Of a stretch of 64,000 nucleotides of DNA, positions 1 through 9,701 are shown piece after piece. The notes beneath the pieces are model-generated. The model worked only from the letters and a program-made list of their open reading frames with translations, was not told the origin of the DNA and ran no database searches. Source of the DNA: CALKJP01 sp046299555 (lineage in GTDB: Bacteria > Bacteroidota > Bacteroidia > JACCXN01); NCBI GenBank assembly GCA_046299555.1, contig JBKBHS010000001.1, forward strand, positions 1,426,001 through 1,490,000. The letters are read 5' to 3'. Numbering within the stretch: position 1 is the first letter of the stretch; each line of letters starts with the position of its first letter. Position numbers and translations under genes: made by a program.

Positions 1-95
1 CTAAAAAATAAATTTTCTTTTCGCCCTTTACTTAATGCATATACCGAGCCGGAATGACCTGATAGTTGTGCTTTTTTTATAACATTAACTTTCAT
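1..95 (-). CDS. WD40-repeat protein, N-terminal fragment cut by the window edge
   Basis: Reading leftward from an ATG at 93-95, 31 codons stay open to the window edge. They encode a peptide containing L-S-G-H-S-G-S-V-Y-A-L-S, the typical first strand and GH dipeptide of a WD40 blade. Such proteins form beta-propellers used as interaction scaffolds. The ATG overlaps the last 11 bases of the upstream DUF3817 gene, so the two are probably co-transcribed and translationally coupled. Only the N-terminus is visible, so the number of blades and the role are unknown. The family call rests on one short motif. Confidence 0.55.
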   Translation of the reverse strand, partial: MKVNVIKKAQLSGHSGSVYALSKGRKENLFF

Positions 96-405
96 GCTTT
101 TCTTCTTCGGGTTTTAAAAGTTTAGCATCCAGCACAAATGTTCCAAAGGGTAGGAGAGAAGCGATAAAGGCTCCAACTATTTTTAAAAAATTCCATTTTA
201 ATGGAATTGCATTTTGAATTAATGCAAGTTGATAAAGTACAAAAAATAAACCATGTATCCAACCGGTAAATTTAACAGCTTCTGGAATATTAAAGCTATA
301 TTTTAATGGCATAGCAATAAATAGTAGAAGGATATATGATAAGCCTTCGATAAAAGCAATTAAACGAAATCGCCCAATGGCAGTGCTAAGTTTAAATTTA
401 AGCAT
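85..405 (-). CDS. DUF3817 small integral membrane protein
   Basis: This 106-residue protein has three hydrophobic segments (about residues 13-32, 45-64 and 75-92). The pattern R-x-R-x-I-A-x-x-E-G-x-S-Y near the N-terminus and W-I-H-G in the middle are characteristic of DUF3817 (YdzA-like) membrane proteins, whose function is not known. The length is normal for the family. The 3' end overlaps the start of the WD40 gene by 11 bases. The C-terminus is charged and probably lies in the cytoplasm. Confidence 0.8.
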   Translation of the reverse strand: MLKFKLSTAIGRFRLIAFIEGLSYILLLFIAMPLKYSFNIPEAVKFTGWIHGLFFVLYQLALIQNAIPLKWNFLKIVGAFIASLLPFGTFVLDAKLLKPEEEKHES

Positions 406-472
406 GTTTAAATTTTGTGGTAAAATTATAAAAGCTTTAGTTTAAAAAATTGGATGAATATTTTATTTAACA

Positions 473-1096
473 TCATTTAAATGAATTACCGGTATATTTT
501 TTTGTCCAAAACATCATTAAAGGAACAAGCAAAATAGTAGGTGCTAACCAAATGAGCCATCCCGGCTGAAAGCTCTTTACATTAACTACTAAAAATGCAG
601 TAAGTGTAGCTATATATGCGCCCATCATCATACCAATATGTTGCCTTAGCCAAAGTTTTTTCGATACTTCTTGTTTTTTTAATGTTGCAACATAGAGTTT
701 AATTTGTCCGATACATAACATAACGGATATTCCACCAAAAACCATTAAAACCGGCATAAAAGATATTAGCATAAATATGCTATTAATACAAGCTATCAAA
801 AGCATAGCTTTATCGATATTTTTATAATTAAGTGATTTGTTTATGATGGCTCTAAATCCAAAATAATTTTGAAATAAAGCAAAAATTCCAATCATTAAAA
901 GGAATGGAATGTTTTTTAAAATAGATATGCTAATGGCAGAAAAGCAAACCAAAAGCATACTGTAAAAAAACACTTTTCCTGATGTACGATGTGTACTTTT
1001 TCCTTTTTTGGAAAGCATAGCAATGCTTCCGCCTATAAGGGCTAAACCACCGGTTATGATGTGTATATAAAGTAATATTTTATACAACAATTCCAT
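473..1096 (-). CDS. multi-pass membrane protein, DUF2306-like
   Basis: This 207-residue, very hydrophobic protein has about six or seven predicted membrane helices. The N-terminal I-H-I-I-T-G-G-x-A-L-I-G-G and later H-R-x-S-G-K-V-F-F segments, then L-W-L-R-Q-H-I-G-M-M-M-G-A-Y, resemble the DUF2306 family of cytochrome-b-like integral membrane proteins. The conserved histidines at helix ends might bind a cofactor, but this is inference. The start codon overlaps the stop of the upstream sugar transporter by one base (TAATG), so the two are coupled. No catalytic function can be assigned. Confidence 0.6.
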   Translation of the reverse strand: MELLYKILLYIHIITGGLALIGGSIAMLSKKGKSTHRTSGKVFFYSMLLVCFSAISISILKNIPFLLMIGIFALFQNYFGFRAIINKSLNYKNIDKAMLLIACINSIFMLISFMPVLMVFGGISVMLCIGQIKLYVATLKKQEVSKKLWLRQHIGMMMGAYIATLTAFLVVNVKSFQPGWLIWLAPTILLVPLMMFWTKKYTGNSFK

Positions 1097-2508
1097 TAGT
1101 GGGTGGATGTTTGTGAATCATAATCAATTCCTTGTTTTTTAAGTATACCTCTAACGCTCCAACCATAGTAAGCCAAATAAATAAATCCGATTAAAGGAAC
1201 AATATAGGAAATATGAATATTTAACTTGTCCGCTATAAAACCTTGCAATGGCGGAATAATGGCTCCGCCTAAAATCATCATAATTAATAATGCAGAACCT
1301 TGGTTGGTATATTTTCCCAATCCGGCAATAGATAAAGAGAAAATACATGGCCACATAATTGAACAAAATAATCCACCACTTAAAAAACAATATAATGCTG
1401 TTTCACCGCTTGTAAATAGCCCAATTGTCATCATAATTACAGCCATTATGCTAAATAACATAAGTGTGCGTGCCGGTTTTTCTTTGCCTAAAAAGAATCC
1501 AACAATTAATAAAATTACCAGTGGCAAGTAGTCTATAAATGCATCAATAGGACTTCCTTTTATATAATTTACCAATGTTAAAACAGCATATGCAAGCAAA
1601 GGAAGAATTACCATCATAGCATTTTTCAAACCACCTTTAAAATTAAAAACGGTTATGGCACCTGCCCATCTTCCAATCATTAATCCTCCCCAGTATAAAG
1701 AAATAAAATGTACTGTTTGTTCCGGTTGTAAACCTAATATGTAATCTTGTTTCATCAACTCCGGTAAATTACTTTGAATGGTAACTTCTACACCTACATA
1801 TACAAATATGGCAATCATACCTAAAACGAGCTGAGGGTATTTTAGTGCCCCCATATTTTTTTCTATATTTTCGTTATTGGTTATTGCCGGAAGCTTTGAA
1901 ATACCTAGTATTCCGGCAAATACTAAAAATGCAATGGCTAATATAAAATAAGGAGTTTTTACGGCTTCAATTTGTGCTGTATCGCTTGCTCCATCAATGT
2001 TTCCAAATATGGCGTAGCTTACTAAAAGCGGACCAATAGTTGTGCCGAATGAATTAATTCCGCCTGCAAGACTTACTCGATGCGCCCCGGTTTCAGGAGC
2101 GCCTAATGCAATAACATATGGATTGGCCACTATTTGCTGTAAGGCAAAACCTAATCCTACTACAAAAAGAGAAAGCAACATCAGTTCAAATGAGTGAAAA
2201 CTTGCAGCAGGTATAAAACCAAATGCACCAATAGCAGAAATAATTAATCCAGTTATTAAGCCTTTTTTATATCCTATTTTATTTAGAGGGTCACCGCTTG
2301 CAATAGAGGTAATAAAATAAATTAGTGAGCCAATAAAATATGCAGCATAAAATGCAAAATCTACCAATTGGCTTTGCATTTGACTTAACTCAAAATTTTT
2401 TTTGAATAAAGGAATTAATATGGTGTTGGAAGCAGCAACAAATCCCCAGAAGAAGAATACAGAGATAAGTGTATAAAGCGAAAAATTATGTGTGTTGTTT
2501 GTTTGCAT
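1096..2508 (-). CDS. sugar MFS transporter, FucP/GluP (FHS) family
   Basis: This 470-residue major facilitator protein has about 12 membrane helices. The N-terminus (F-F-F-W-G-F-V-A-A-S-N-T-I-L-I-P) and the segment V-A-N-P-Y-V-I-A-L-G-x-P-E match the fucose/glucose-galactose:H+ symporter subfamily (FucP, GluP). N-S-F-G-T-T-I-G-P-L supports the same family. It would import a hexose with protons across the inner membrane. The actual sugar cannot be told from sequence. It is translationally coupled (1-base overlap) to the DUF2306-like gene downstream. Confidence 0.85.
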   Translation of the reverse strand: MQTNNTHNFSLYTLISVFFFWGFVAASNTILIPLFKKNFELSQMQSQLVDFAFYAAYFIGSLIYFITSIASGDPLNKIGYKKGLITGLIISAIGAFGFIPAASFHSFELMLLSLFVVGLGFALQQIVANPYVIALGAPETGAHRVSLAGGINSFGTTIGPLLVSYAIFGNIDGASDTAQIEAVKTPYFILAIAFLVFAGILGISKLPAITNNENIEKNMGALKYPQLVLGMIAIFVYVGVEVTIQSNLPELMKQDYILGLQPEQTVHFISLYWGGLMIGRWAGAITVFNFKGGLKNAMMVILPLLAYAVLTLVNYIKGSPIDAFIDYLPLVILLIVGFFLGKEKPARTLMLFSIMAVIMMTIGLFTSGETALYCFLSGGLFCSIMWPCIFSLSIAGLGKYTNQGSALLIMMILGGAIIPPLQGFIADKLNIHISYIVPLIGFIYLAYYGWSVRGILKKQGIDYDSQTSTH

Positions 2509-2595
2509 ACATTTAATTTTATTAATAAAAGTATGAAAGCTATATTCTAGAATTTATATGTAAGATAAATTGTTTTAAACAAGTAAAGGTTAATC

Positions 2596-2625
2596 AAAAA
2601 AAATCCCCTCTTAAGAGGGGATTTT
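2596..2625 (-). terminator. intrinsic terminator downstream of clpC
   Basis: A perfect palindrome centred at 2612/2613 (AATCCCCTC-TTAA-GAGGGGATT) is followed, on the minus strand, by a run of T (seen as A at 2596-2603 on the plus strand). It lies 25 bases past the clpC stop codon and separates clpC from the MFS gene. Confidence 0.85.
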
Positions 2626-2649
2626 GGAGTGTGTTAAATTAGGCTAATT

Positions 2650-5193
2650 TTATTCTTCTTCAGTTTTCTTTTTTTTCTTTCCACTTTGCTTTTGTGGTTT
2701 AATGGATATTTCTTGTTTTTCTTTATCTAAATCAATTAATATCACATCTCCTTCTTGTAGTTGAGCATGAATAATTTGTTCAGCTAAGGGGTCTTCAATG
2801 TTTTTTTGAATGGCACGTTTTAAGTGGCGTGCTCCAAAATTTTCGTCAAAGCCTTTGCTTAATATAAAATCTTTTGCTTCATCAGTTATCTTAACTTCAT
2901 AACCGATGGTGTTAATTCTTGAGAATAATTTACCAAGTTCAATATCGATGATTTTATGTATGTCTTCACGTTTTAAATGATTAAACATGATAATATCATC
3001 TATACGATTTAGGAATTCGGGAGCAAATGCTTTTTTTAGCGCGTTTTCAATTACACCTTTGGCATGTGTATCTGCTTGTTGAGCTTTTGCGCTGGTTGTA
3101 AATCCAACTCCCTGTCCAAAATCTTTTAGCTGGCGTGCTCCAATATTGGAAGTCATTATTATAATAGTATTTTTAAAATCTATTTTTCTACCTAAGCTAT
3201 CGGTCATTTGCCCATCATCCAATGCTTGTAATAATAAATTGAAAACGTCAGGGTGAGCTTTTTCAATTTCATCTAATAAAACAACGGAATAAGGGCGTCT
3301 TCTAACTTTTTCGGTTAATTGTCCGCCTTCTTCATATCCAACATATCCGGGAGGTGCTCCAACTAAGCGAGACACGGCAAATTTTTCCATGTATTCGCTC
3401 ATGTCAATTCTTATCAAGGCATCTTCATTATCAAATAAAAATTTTGCCAACTCTTTTGCTAATTGTGTTTTTCCAACACCTGTTGGCCCTAAGAAAATAA
3501 ATGAACCAATTGGTTTGTTCGGGTCTTTCAATCCGGCACGGTTTCTTTGAATGGCTTTTACAACTTTTTCTACAGCTTCGTCTTGGCCAATAACTTTCCC
3601 TTTAAGTTGTTCTGCCATTTTAGCCAATTTAGCACTTTCGGCTTGTGCTACGCGTTGCACCGGTATGCCCGTCATCATGGCTACAACATCAGCAACATGT
3701 TCTTCAGTAACTAATATTCTATTGCTTTTGGTTTCTTCTTCCCATGCTTTTTTGGCAGCTTCCAATTGTTCTAATAGTTGTCTTTCTGTATCGCGTAATT
3801 TAGCAGCTTCTTCATACTTCTGACTGCGCACTACACGATTTTTTTCTTCCTTAATGTCTTCAATTTTCTTTTCAATGTCTAATATATTTTGCGGAACATT
3901 AATGTTGGTAATATGTACACGTGCACCAACTTCATCTAATGCATCTATGGCTTTATCCGGCAAATGTCTGTCGGTAATATAGCGTTCTGTTAATTTAACA
4001 CATGCTTCAATAGCTTCGGGTGAATAGGTTACGTTGTGATGTTCTTCGTATTTGCTTTTAATGTTATTTAAAATTTGAATGGTTTCTTCTACGGTTGTTG
4101 GTTCAACCATTACTTTTTGGAAGCGTCTTTCTAATGCACCGTCTTTTTCAATGTATTGGCGATATTCATCTAAGGTTGTAGCACCAATGCATTGAATTTC
4201 GCCACGGGCTAATGCCGGTTTAAACATGTTTGATGCGTCTAATGAACCACTTGCTCCACCTGCTCCAATTATAGTGTGAATTTCGTCAATAAATAAAATT
4301 ACATCAGGCGATTTTTCCAATTCGTTCATAACGGCCTTCATGCGTTCTTCAAATTGGCCGCGATATTTAGTTCCGGCAACAAGCGAAGCTAAATCTAATG
4401 ATACAACACGTTTACCAAATAAAACGCGCGAAACTTTCTTTTGAACTATTCGTAAGGCTAAACCTTCGGCAATAGCTGATTTTCCAACACCGGGTTCTCC
4501 AATTAATATGGGGTTATTTTTCTTTCTACGGCTTAATATTTGAGAAACTCTTTCAATTTCTTTTTCTCGTCCAACAATGGGGTCGAGTTTTCCTTCTTCT
4601 GCCATTTTGGTTAAATCTCTGCCAAAATTATCGAGTACAGGCGTTTTAGATTTACTGTCAACAGCTTTTTTAGGAGTAGAACCCATAAATGATGAACCTT
4701 CATCGGCATCATCATCGTCTGAAGGATTAGACATATCGGCTCTTGGCTCTTGATAATTTTTTCGCATTCCTTCAAGTTCTTCTCTAACAGTATCGTAATC
4801 TATATTAAATTTCATGAGTGATTGAGTTGCTATATTGTCTTCATCTTTTAATATGGAAAGTAATAAATGTTCTGTTCCTATTATAGGGCTTTGAAAAACT
4901 TTAGCTTCTAAATAGGTAATTTTTAAAGCTTTTTCAGCTTGTTTAACAAGCGGAATAGTGCTGTTAGGAGGAAGTTTTTTGGCCGTAACTTTTATGGATT
5001 GTTCTACCAATTTTCTTAATTCCATTAAATCAACTCCTAAATTTTTTAATATTTTAATTGCTACACCTTCTCCTTCTCTTATTAAGCCTAATAAAAGATG
5101 TTCTGTACCTATATAATCGTGCCCAAGGCGCAAAGCTTCTTCTCTACTGAAATTAATTACATCTTTAACTCTGGGGGAAAATTTTGCTTCCAT
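2650..5193 (-). CDS. clpC: ATP-dependent Clp protease ATPase subunit ClpC
   Basis: This 847-residue HSP100 unfoldase feeds substrates to ClpP in the cytoplasm. Domains in order: two Clp N-repeats (about 1-145), an acidic linker, AAA-1 with Walker A G-E-P-G-V-G-K-S (about residue 235) and Walker B V-I-L-F-I-D-E, a UVR coiled segment (about 455-490, E-E-A-A-K-L-R-D) typical of ClpC rather than ClpB, then AAA-2 with G-P-T-G-V-G-K-T (about 570) and the C-terminal D2-small domain. The tail is rich in lysine. Length is usual for ClpC. It has its own terminator, and a -7-like box lies upstream, so it looks monocistronic. Confidence 0.97.
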   Translation of the reverse strand: MEAKFSPRVKDVINFSREEALRLGHDYIGTEHLLLGLIREGEGVAIKILKNLGVDLMELRKLVEQSIKVTAKKLPPNSTIPLVKQAEKALKITYLEAKVFQSPIIGTEHLLLSILKDEDNIATQSLMKFNIDYDTVREELEGMRKNYQEPRADMSNPSDDDDADEGSSFMGSTPKKAVDSKSKTPVLDNFGRDLTKMAEEGKLDPIVGREKEIERVSQILSRRKKNNPILIGEPGVGKSAIAEGLALRIVQKKVSRVLFGKRVVSLDLASLVAGTKYRGQFEERMKAVMNELEKSPDVILFIDEIHTIIGAGGASGSLDASNMFKPALARGEIQCIGATTLDEYRQYIEKDGALERRFQKVMVEPTTVEETIQILNNIKSKYEEHHNVTYSPEAIEACVKLTERYITDRHLPDKAIDALDEVGARVHITNINVPQNILDIEKKIEDIKEEKNRVVRSQKYEEAAKLRDTERQLLEQLEAAKKAWEEETKSNRILVTEEHVADVVAMMTGIPVQRVAQAESAKLAKMAEQLKGKVIGQDEAVEKVVKAIQRNRAGLKDPNKPIGSFIFLGPTGVGKTQLAKELAKFLFDNEDALIRIDMSEYMEKFAVSRLVGAPPGYVGYEEGGQLTEKVRRRPYSVVLLDEIEKAHPDVFNLLLQALDDGQMTDSLGRKIDFKNTIIIMTSNIGARQLKDFGQGVGFTTSAKAQQADTHAKGVIENALKKAFAPEFLNRIDDIIMFNHLKREDIHKIIDIELGKLFSRINTIGYEVKITDEAKDFILSKGFDENFGARHLKRAIQKNIEDPLAEQIIHAQLQEGDVILIDLDKEKQEISIKPQKQSGKKKKKTEEE

Positions 5194-5253
5194 GTTAATA
5201 TTTTTGTTGGTGAATAAATTTTCGCTTTAAAAATACTTAAAATTCAAGTATTC

Positions 5254-5261
5254 CAAAAGTA
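5254..5261 (-). promoter_or_regulatory. candidate clpC promoter -7 box
   Basis: On the minus strand this reads TACTTTTG, matching the Bacteroidota -7 consensus TAnnTTTG. It would start transcription about 55 bases before the clpC ATG. I see no convincing TTTG element 19 bases upstream, so confidence is low. The rest of the 227-base clpC-gyrA intergenic region is AT-rich; for gyrA only a weak TATTTTCG (5365-5372) is visible. Confidence 0.35.
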
Positions 5262-5420
5262 ATAGCGATTATTTGTCAAGTGTTGTGCCAATAGCTTATT
5301 TTTTTAACTAAATTTTGTTAATAAGTAAGCTGTTTTTCAACAGTGCTAATCTTTAAGGAATATGTATTTTCGAGCTCTTATAATAGTAAATAATTGTAAA
5401 ATTTTTAAGATTCAGATAAA

Positions 5421-7973
5421 ATGGCAGAAGGTGAAAAAATAATTAAAATTAATATTGAAGACGAAATGAAAACCGCCTACATCGATTATTCGATGTCGGT
5501 AATTGTATCTCGTGCTTTACCTGATGTAAGAGATGGTTTAAAACCGGTACATCGTAGAGTATTGTATGGAATGTATGAGTTAGGAGTATTGTCAAATCGT
5601 CCTTATAAAAAATCGGCCAGAATTGTTGGTGAAGTATTGGGTAAATATCATCCGCATGGTGATTCATCGGTTTACGATACCATGGTGCGTATGGCACAGC
5701 CTTGGTCGCTTCGTTATCCTTTAGTAGATGGGCAAGGTAACTTTGGTTCAATTGATGGTGACAGTCCGGCAGCTATGCGTTATACCGAAGCTCGATTAAA
5801 AAAGATTGCAGAAGAAATGCTGTTGGATATTGACAAAAATACCGTTGATTTTCGTTTAAATTTTGATGATTCCTTAGAAGAACCTACTGTTTTACCAGCC
5901 AATTTACCTAATTTATTAATAAACGGTTCGGCAGGAATTGCTGTGGGAATGGCAACTAATATGCCACCACATAATTTGTCGGAAGTGGTTGATGGTATAG
6001 TTGCATATATTGATAATCGCAATATTACAATTGAAGAATTGATGAAATATATTAAAGCCCCTGATTTCCCTACAGGAGGTTACATATATGGATACGAAGG
6101 TGTTAGAGATGCATACTTAACAGGTAGGGGTAGAGTTGTAATGCGTGCACGATCAACCGTTGAAGAAATTGGAAATGGACGAGAAGCCATTATTGTTACC
6201 GAAATTCCTTATCAAATAAATAAAGCCGAATTAATTAAGCGAATTGCCGAATTAGTAGAAGAAAAGAAAATAGAAGGTATTGCCGATATACGCGATGAAT
6301 CAGATCGTGAGGGAATGCGTATTGTTTTTGAACTAAAACGCGATGCCATAACCAATGTTGTATTAAATAATTTATACAAGCATTCTGCTTTACAAACGTC
6401 ATTTGGGGTAAATAATATTGCTTTGGTGAATGGCCGCCCCATGACCTTAAACTTAAAAGAATTAATTCAACATTTTGTTGAACATAGACATGAAGTTGTT
6501 ATTCGAAGAACAAAATATGAATTAGAACAAGCCGAAAAAAGAGCGCACATTTTAGAAGGATTACTCATTGCCTTAGACCATCTTGATGCCGTAATTACTT
6601 TAATTAGAAATTCCGAAACTCCTGAAGAAGCTAAAAATGGTTTAATGGCAAATTTCGGATTAACAGAAATACAAGCTAAAGCCATACTTGATTTACGATT
6701 ACAAAAATTAACCGGTCTTGAACGCGAAGGCATTAAGCAAGAACATACAGAATTAATGAAACAAATTGAATACTTGCGAAATGTACTTGCCGATGAAAAT
6801 TTAAGAATGAACATAATTAAAGGCGAATTACTTGAACTTAAAGAAAAATATGGCGATGAGCGTAGAAGCGAAATAGTTTATTCTGCTGATGATTTAAAAA
6901 TTGAAGATATGATTGCAGACGAAATGGTAGTAGTTACCATTTCGCACATGGGATATATAAAACGCACTTCGTTAGACGAATATAAAGTACAAAAAAGAGG
7001 TGGCAGCGGTAGCAGAGGAAGCGCTACACGCGATGAAGACTTTTTGGAACATATATTCGTAGCAAGCGCACATAATTATATGTTATTCTTCACAGAACAG
7101 GGCAAATGTTATTGGTTGCGTGTTTTTGAAATACCGGAGGGCAATAAAACTTCAAAAGGACGTCCAATTCAAAATTTAATCAATATTGCTCAAGATGACA
7201 AGATAAAAGCCTATATCAATGTAAAAGATTTGAATGATGAGGAATACGTAAATAATAATTACATTATTATGTGTACCCAAAAAGGTACTATTAAAAAAAC
7301 AACGCTTGAAGCATACTCCCGTCCTCGTCAAAACGGTATAAATGCCATAAATGTACGTGAAGGAGATATGTTATTGGAAGTAAAATTAACCGGTGGAAAT
7401 GACGAAATAATGCTTGCTTCAAAATCAGGAAAATTAGTTCGCTTTAACGAATCAAATGTTCGTCCTATGGGTAGAACTGCAACTGGAGTAAAAGGTATTA
7501 CTTTATCAAGCGATAAAGATGAAGTAATTGGCATGGTTACGGTTAATGACCCATCGCAAACTATTTTAGTAGTGTCAGAAAACGGCTACGGAAAACGTTC
7601 TGAAGTGGAAGAATATAGAGTTACCAACAGAGGAGCAAAAGGCGTTAAAACAATAAATATTACTGAAAAAACCGGTGAATTAATTGCCATAAAAAACGTT
7701 ACCGATGATGACGATTTAATGATAATTAACAAATCGGGTATTGTATTACGTATGGCAATTAAAGATATTCGCGTTATGGGACGCAATACACAAGGAGTTC
7801 GTTTAATTAATTTGAAAAATAATGATAGCATTGCAGCAGTTACAGTTGTACCTAAAGACGAAGAGGAAGAAGTAGTAAAACCTGATGGAGAAATTTTAGA
7901 AGGCCCTGTTGATAATGGCACCGATTTTGAAGATGACAATAAAGCCGATGAATTAAATGAATCTGAAAATTAA
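5421..7973 (+). CDS. gyrA: DNA gyrase subunit A
   Basis: This is the 850-residue breakage-reunion subunit of gyrase, which introduces negative supercoils with GyrB. The catalytic tyrosine is Y121 in A-A-M-R-Y-T-E-A-R. The quinolone-resistance region (H-P-H-G-D-S-S-V-Y-D) just before it carries the sensitive-type serine. The C-terminal beta-pinwheel holds a GyrA box variant (Q-K-R-G-G-S-G, near residue 530), which favours gyrase over topoisomerase IV. The last 40 residues are very acidic. A TPR gene follows after 27 bases on the same strand and may be co-transcribed. gyrB is not in the window. Confidence 0.96.
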   Translation: MAEGEKIIKINIEDEMKTAYIDYSMSVIVSRALPDVRDGLKPVHRRVLYGMYELGVLSNRPYKKSARIVGEVLGKYHPHGDSSVYDTMVRMAQPWSLRYPLVDGQGNFGSIDGDSPAAMRYTEARLKKIAEEMLLDIDKNTVDFRLNFDDSLEEPTVLPANLPNLLINGSAGIAVGMATNMPPHNLSEVVDGIVAYIDNRNITIEELMKYIKAPDFPTGGYIYGYEGVRDAYLTGRGRVVMRARSTVEEIGNGREAIIVTEIPYQINKAELIKRIAELVEEKKIEGIADIRDESDREGMRIVFELKRDAITNVVLNNLYKHSALQTSFGVNNIALVNGRPMTLNLKELIQHFVEHRHEVVIRRTKYELEQAEKRAHILEGLLIALDHLDAVITLIRNSETPEEAKNGLMANFGLTEIQAKAILDLRLQKLTGLEREGIKQEHTELMKQIEYLRNVLADENLRMNIIKGELLELKEKYGDERRSEIVYSADDLKIEDMIADEMVVVTISHMGYIKRTSLDEYKVQKRGGSGSRGSATRDEDFLEHIFVASAHNYMLFFTEQGKCYWLRVFEIPEGNKTSKGRPIQNLINIAQDDKIKAYINVKDLNDEEYVNNNYIIMCTQKGTIKKTTLEAYSRPRQNGINAINVREGDMLLEVKLTGGNDEIMLASKSGKLVRFNESNVRPMGRTATGVKGITLSSDKDEVIGMVTVNDPSQTILVVSENGYGKRSEVEEYRVTNRGAKGVKTINITEKTGELIAIKNVTDDDDLMIINKSGIVLRMAIKDIRVMGRNTQGVRLINLKNNDSIAAVTVVPKDEEEEVVKPDGEILEGPVDNGTDFEDDNKADELNESEN

Positions 7974-8000
7974 TTTTATAACAAACTAAACTAATTAAAA

Positions 8001-9317
8001 ATGAAGAAACTAATTTTAGCAATTACAGCCTTTATTTCGATGGTTTCAATTTATGCACAGCCTGCTAAAGTGGTGAGTGCTTATAATTATTTACGTTACT
8101 ACGATCAAAACAAAAAAGTTCAGGATTTATTAGATGCCCAAAAAAATATTGATGAAGCAATAGCTCACGAAAAATCGATGAACGAAGCTAAAACCTGGTA
8201 CTATAGAGGAAATGTATATTTTGCCATTGCTAACTCAAAAGCCCCAGAATTTGCAAATCAAAAAGCCAGTGCAAATGAAACCGCTTTAAAATCGTACATG
8301 AAAGCCTTAGTATTAAATTTTAAAGATCCTGAATTACAAAAGCTCGATTTAGAAAAAAATCCTGCAGATGTAATGAAATTTTTTACGGCTTTAAACGATA
8401 AAAGTACCAAGTATGTTGACCAAATGTGGACAGCCGACATTATTGGTCAAAAGTTTCCGTACATGGCCAATAGTTTTTTAAATCAAGGAGTAGATTATTT
8501 TACAAAATCTAAAGACTATCAAAAAGCCATGGAGTCGTTTGAAGCTGCTGTTGGTGTAGCTGCCTTAACCGGAAAAGTAGATACCATGAGTATGTATTAT
8601 ACCGCCATGGCTGCCGAAAAAGCCGGTAATAAAGATAAAGCCATTCAATTATATGAGGGGCTTACTCAAATGAAATACCAAGGAGATGGCGATGGCCCGA
8701 GAATTTATTTGGCTTTATCACAACTTTACAAAGAAAAAGGAGATAAAGATAAAAGTTTGAAAGTACTGCAAGCTGGGCGAAAAGCTTATCCGGATGATAA
8801 AAACTTAATTTTAGAAGAATTAAATCACTATTTATCTGCAGGAAAATTAAATGAAGCATTAGATAATTTGAATTTGGCGGTTAGTAAAGACCCTAACAAC
8901 CATACCTTACATTTTGCATTAGGAACGGTTTACGACAATTTAGCAAATCCCGAAAAAGATAAAAAGCAACCAAGTGATGCAGAATATAAAGATTACATAG
9001 CTAAAGCAGAGCAAGCATATAAAAAAGCCATAGAAATTAAACCTGATTATTTTGATGCGATTTACAACCTTGGAGCTTTATATTTTAATCAAGGAGTAAA
9101 AATAAATGATGCAGCACAAACCATTGCCGACAATGCTAAATATGCTGCCGAAATTAAAAAAGCCGATGAAAAATTTAACATAGCCTTACCATACCTAGAA
9201 AAAGCATTGGAAATTCAACCCAACGATAAGAACACCCTTTTATCGTTAAAACAATTGTATGCGCGTACCGGCCAAACCGATAAATACAAACAAGTAAATG
9301 AAAAATTGAAAAATTAG
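8001..9317 (+). CDS. secreted/periplasmic tetratricopeptide-repeat protein
   Basis: This 438-residue protein has a signal peptide (residues 1-19, ending S-I-Y-A-Q) followed by TPR-like helix pairs, clearest at about 195-300 (A-G-N-K-D-K-A-I-Q-L-Y-E-G-L) and 320-435 (A-E-Q-A-Y-K-K-A-I-E-I-K-P-D-Y-F-D-A). TPR arrays bind peptides or proteins; no enzymatic residues are visible. It lies 27 bases after gyrA and ends in a strong hairpin terminator, so the two may form one unit. The partner or pathway cannot be inferred from sequence. Confidence 0.85.
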   Translation: MKKLILAITAFISMVSIYAQPAKVVSAYNYLRYYDQNKKVQDLLDAQKNIDEAIAHEKSMNEAKTWYYRGNVYFAIANSKAPEFANQKASANETALKSYMKALVLNFKDPELQKLDLEKNPADVMKFFTALNDKSTKYVDQMWTADIIGQKFPYMANSFLNQGVDYFTKSKDYQKAMESFEAAVGVAALTGKVDTMSMYYTAMAAEKAGNKDKAIQLYEGLTQMKYQGDGDGPRIYLALSQLYKEKGDKDKSLKVLQAGRKAYPDDKNLILEELNHYLSAGKLNEALDNLNLAVSKDPNNHTLHFALGTVYDNLANPEKDKKQPSDAEYKDYIAKAEQAYKKAIEIKPDYFDAIYNLGALYFNQGVKINDAAQTIADNAKYAAEIKKADEKFNIALPYLEKALEIQPNDKNTLLSLKQLYARTGQTDKYKQVNEKLKN

Positions 9318-9343
9318 TTTTTAAGTGTTAACATAAATTTGAT

Positions 9344-9373
9344 GCGGGCTGCCCTTTAGGGCAGCCCGCTTTG
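9344..9373 (+). terminator. strong hairpin terminator after the TPR gene
   Basis: A perfect 11-bp stem (GCGGGCTGCCC / GGGCAGCCCGC) closes a TTTA loop, 26 bases past the stop codon. The T tract after it is short (TTT), so it may depend partly on other factors, but stem strength and position suit transcription termination. Confidence 0.7.
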
Positions 9374-9460
9374 CATATAAACCTATTTGATAATATTTAT
9401 AAGAAACGGTTATTACGAATGGTAGCAATTAATCTGTTGATTTGTTTCCATTGAATCAGT

Positions 9461-9500
9461 GATATTGCTTCTTCGCCTATGGCGGATAGCTATGAAGCGA
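9461..9500. repeat. degenerate partial copy of a dispersed inverted repeat
   Basis: The stretch with TTGCTTCTTCGCC-TAT-GGCGGATAGCTATGA resembles, with indels, the right half of the repeat at 35815-35894 (ATTACTTCTCCGCC-TAA-GGCGGATCGTAATGA). Both contain a CGCC/GGCG mini-hairpin. I read it as a decayed copy of the same family. The rest of the 9374-9641 gap holds nothing I can identify. Confidence 0.45.
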
Positions 9501-9641
9501 TTAAAAATAACCCTCATTACAAGTAAGTGAAAAGATCATCCTAATCTATATTAAATTTAAGAGCTTGCTTTTACCTTTGGCTGTTGGCAATGACCAATAA
9601 ATTTTAACTCTTTAAGGTAATGCTTCTTCTCGATACAAATA

Positions 9642-9678
9642 AAACCAAACCCCGAGTGTTTCACTCGGGGTTTGGTTT
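9642..9678 (-). terminator. intrinsic terminator after the M43 protease gene
   Basis: A perfect 17-bp stem (left arm AAACCAAACCCCGAGTG) with a 3-base TTT loop lies 24 bases beyond the minus-strand stop codon. The outer stem provides the A/T-rich ends. It can work in both directions and also blocks read-through from the gyrA side. Confidence 0.85.
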
Positions 9679-9701
9679 AGATTAAAAAAGTTAATAATTA
9701 A

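Noticed and set aside
1151..1531. Open frames on both strands inside the sugar transporter gene
   Set aside because: Shadows of the MFS coding sequence, with hydrophobic or low-complexity products and no start signals.
5449..7939. Long antisense open frames inside gyrA
   Set aside because: They follow the codon structure of gyrA on the opposite strand, have no promoter and encode no recognisable protein.
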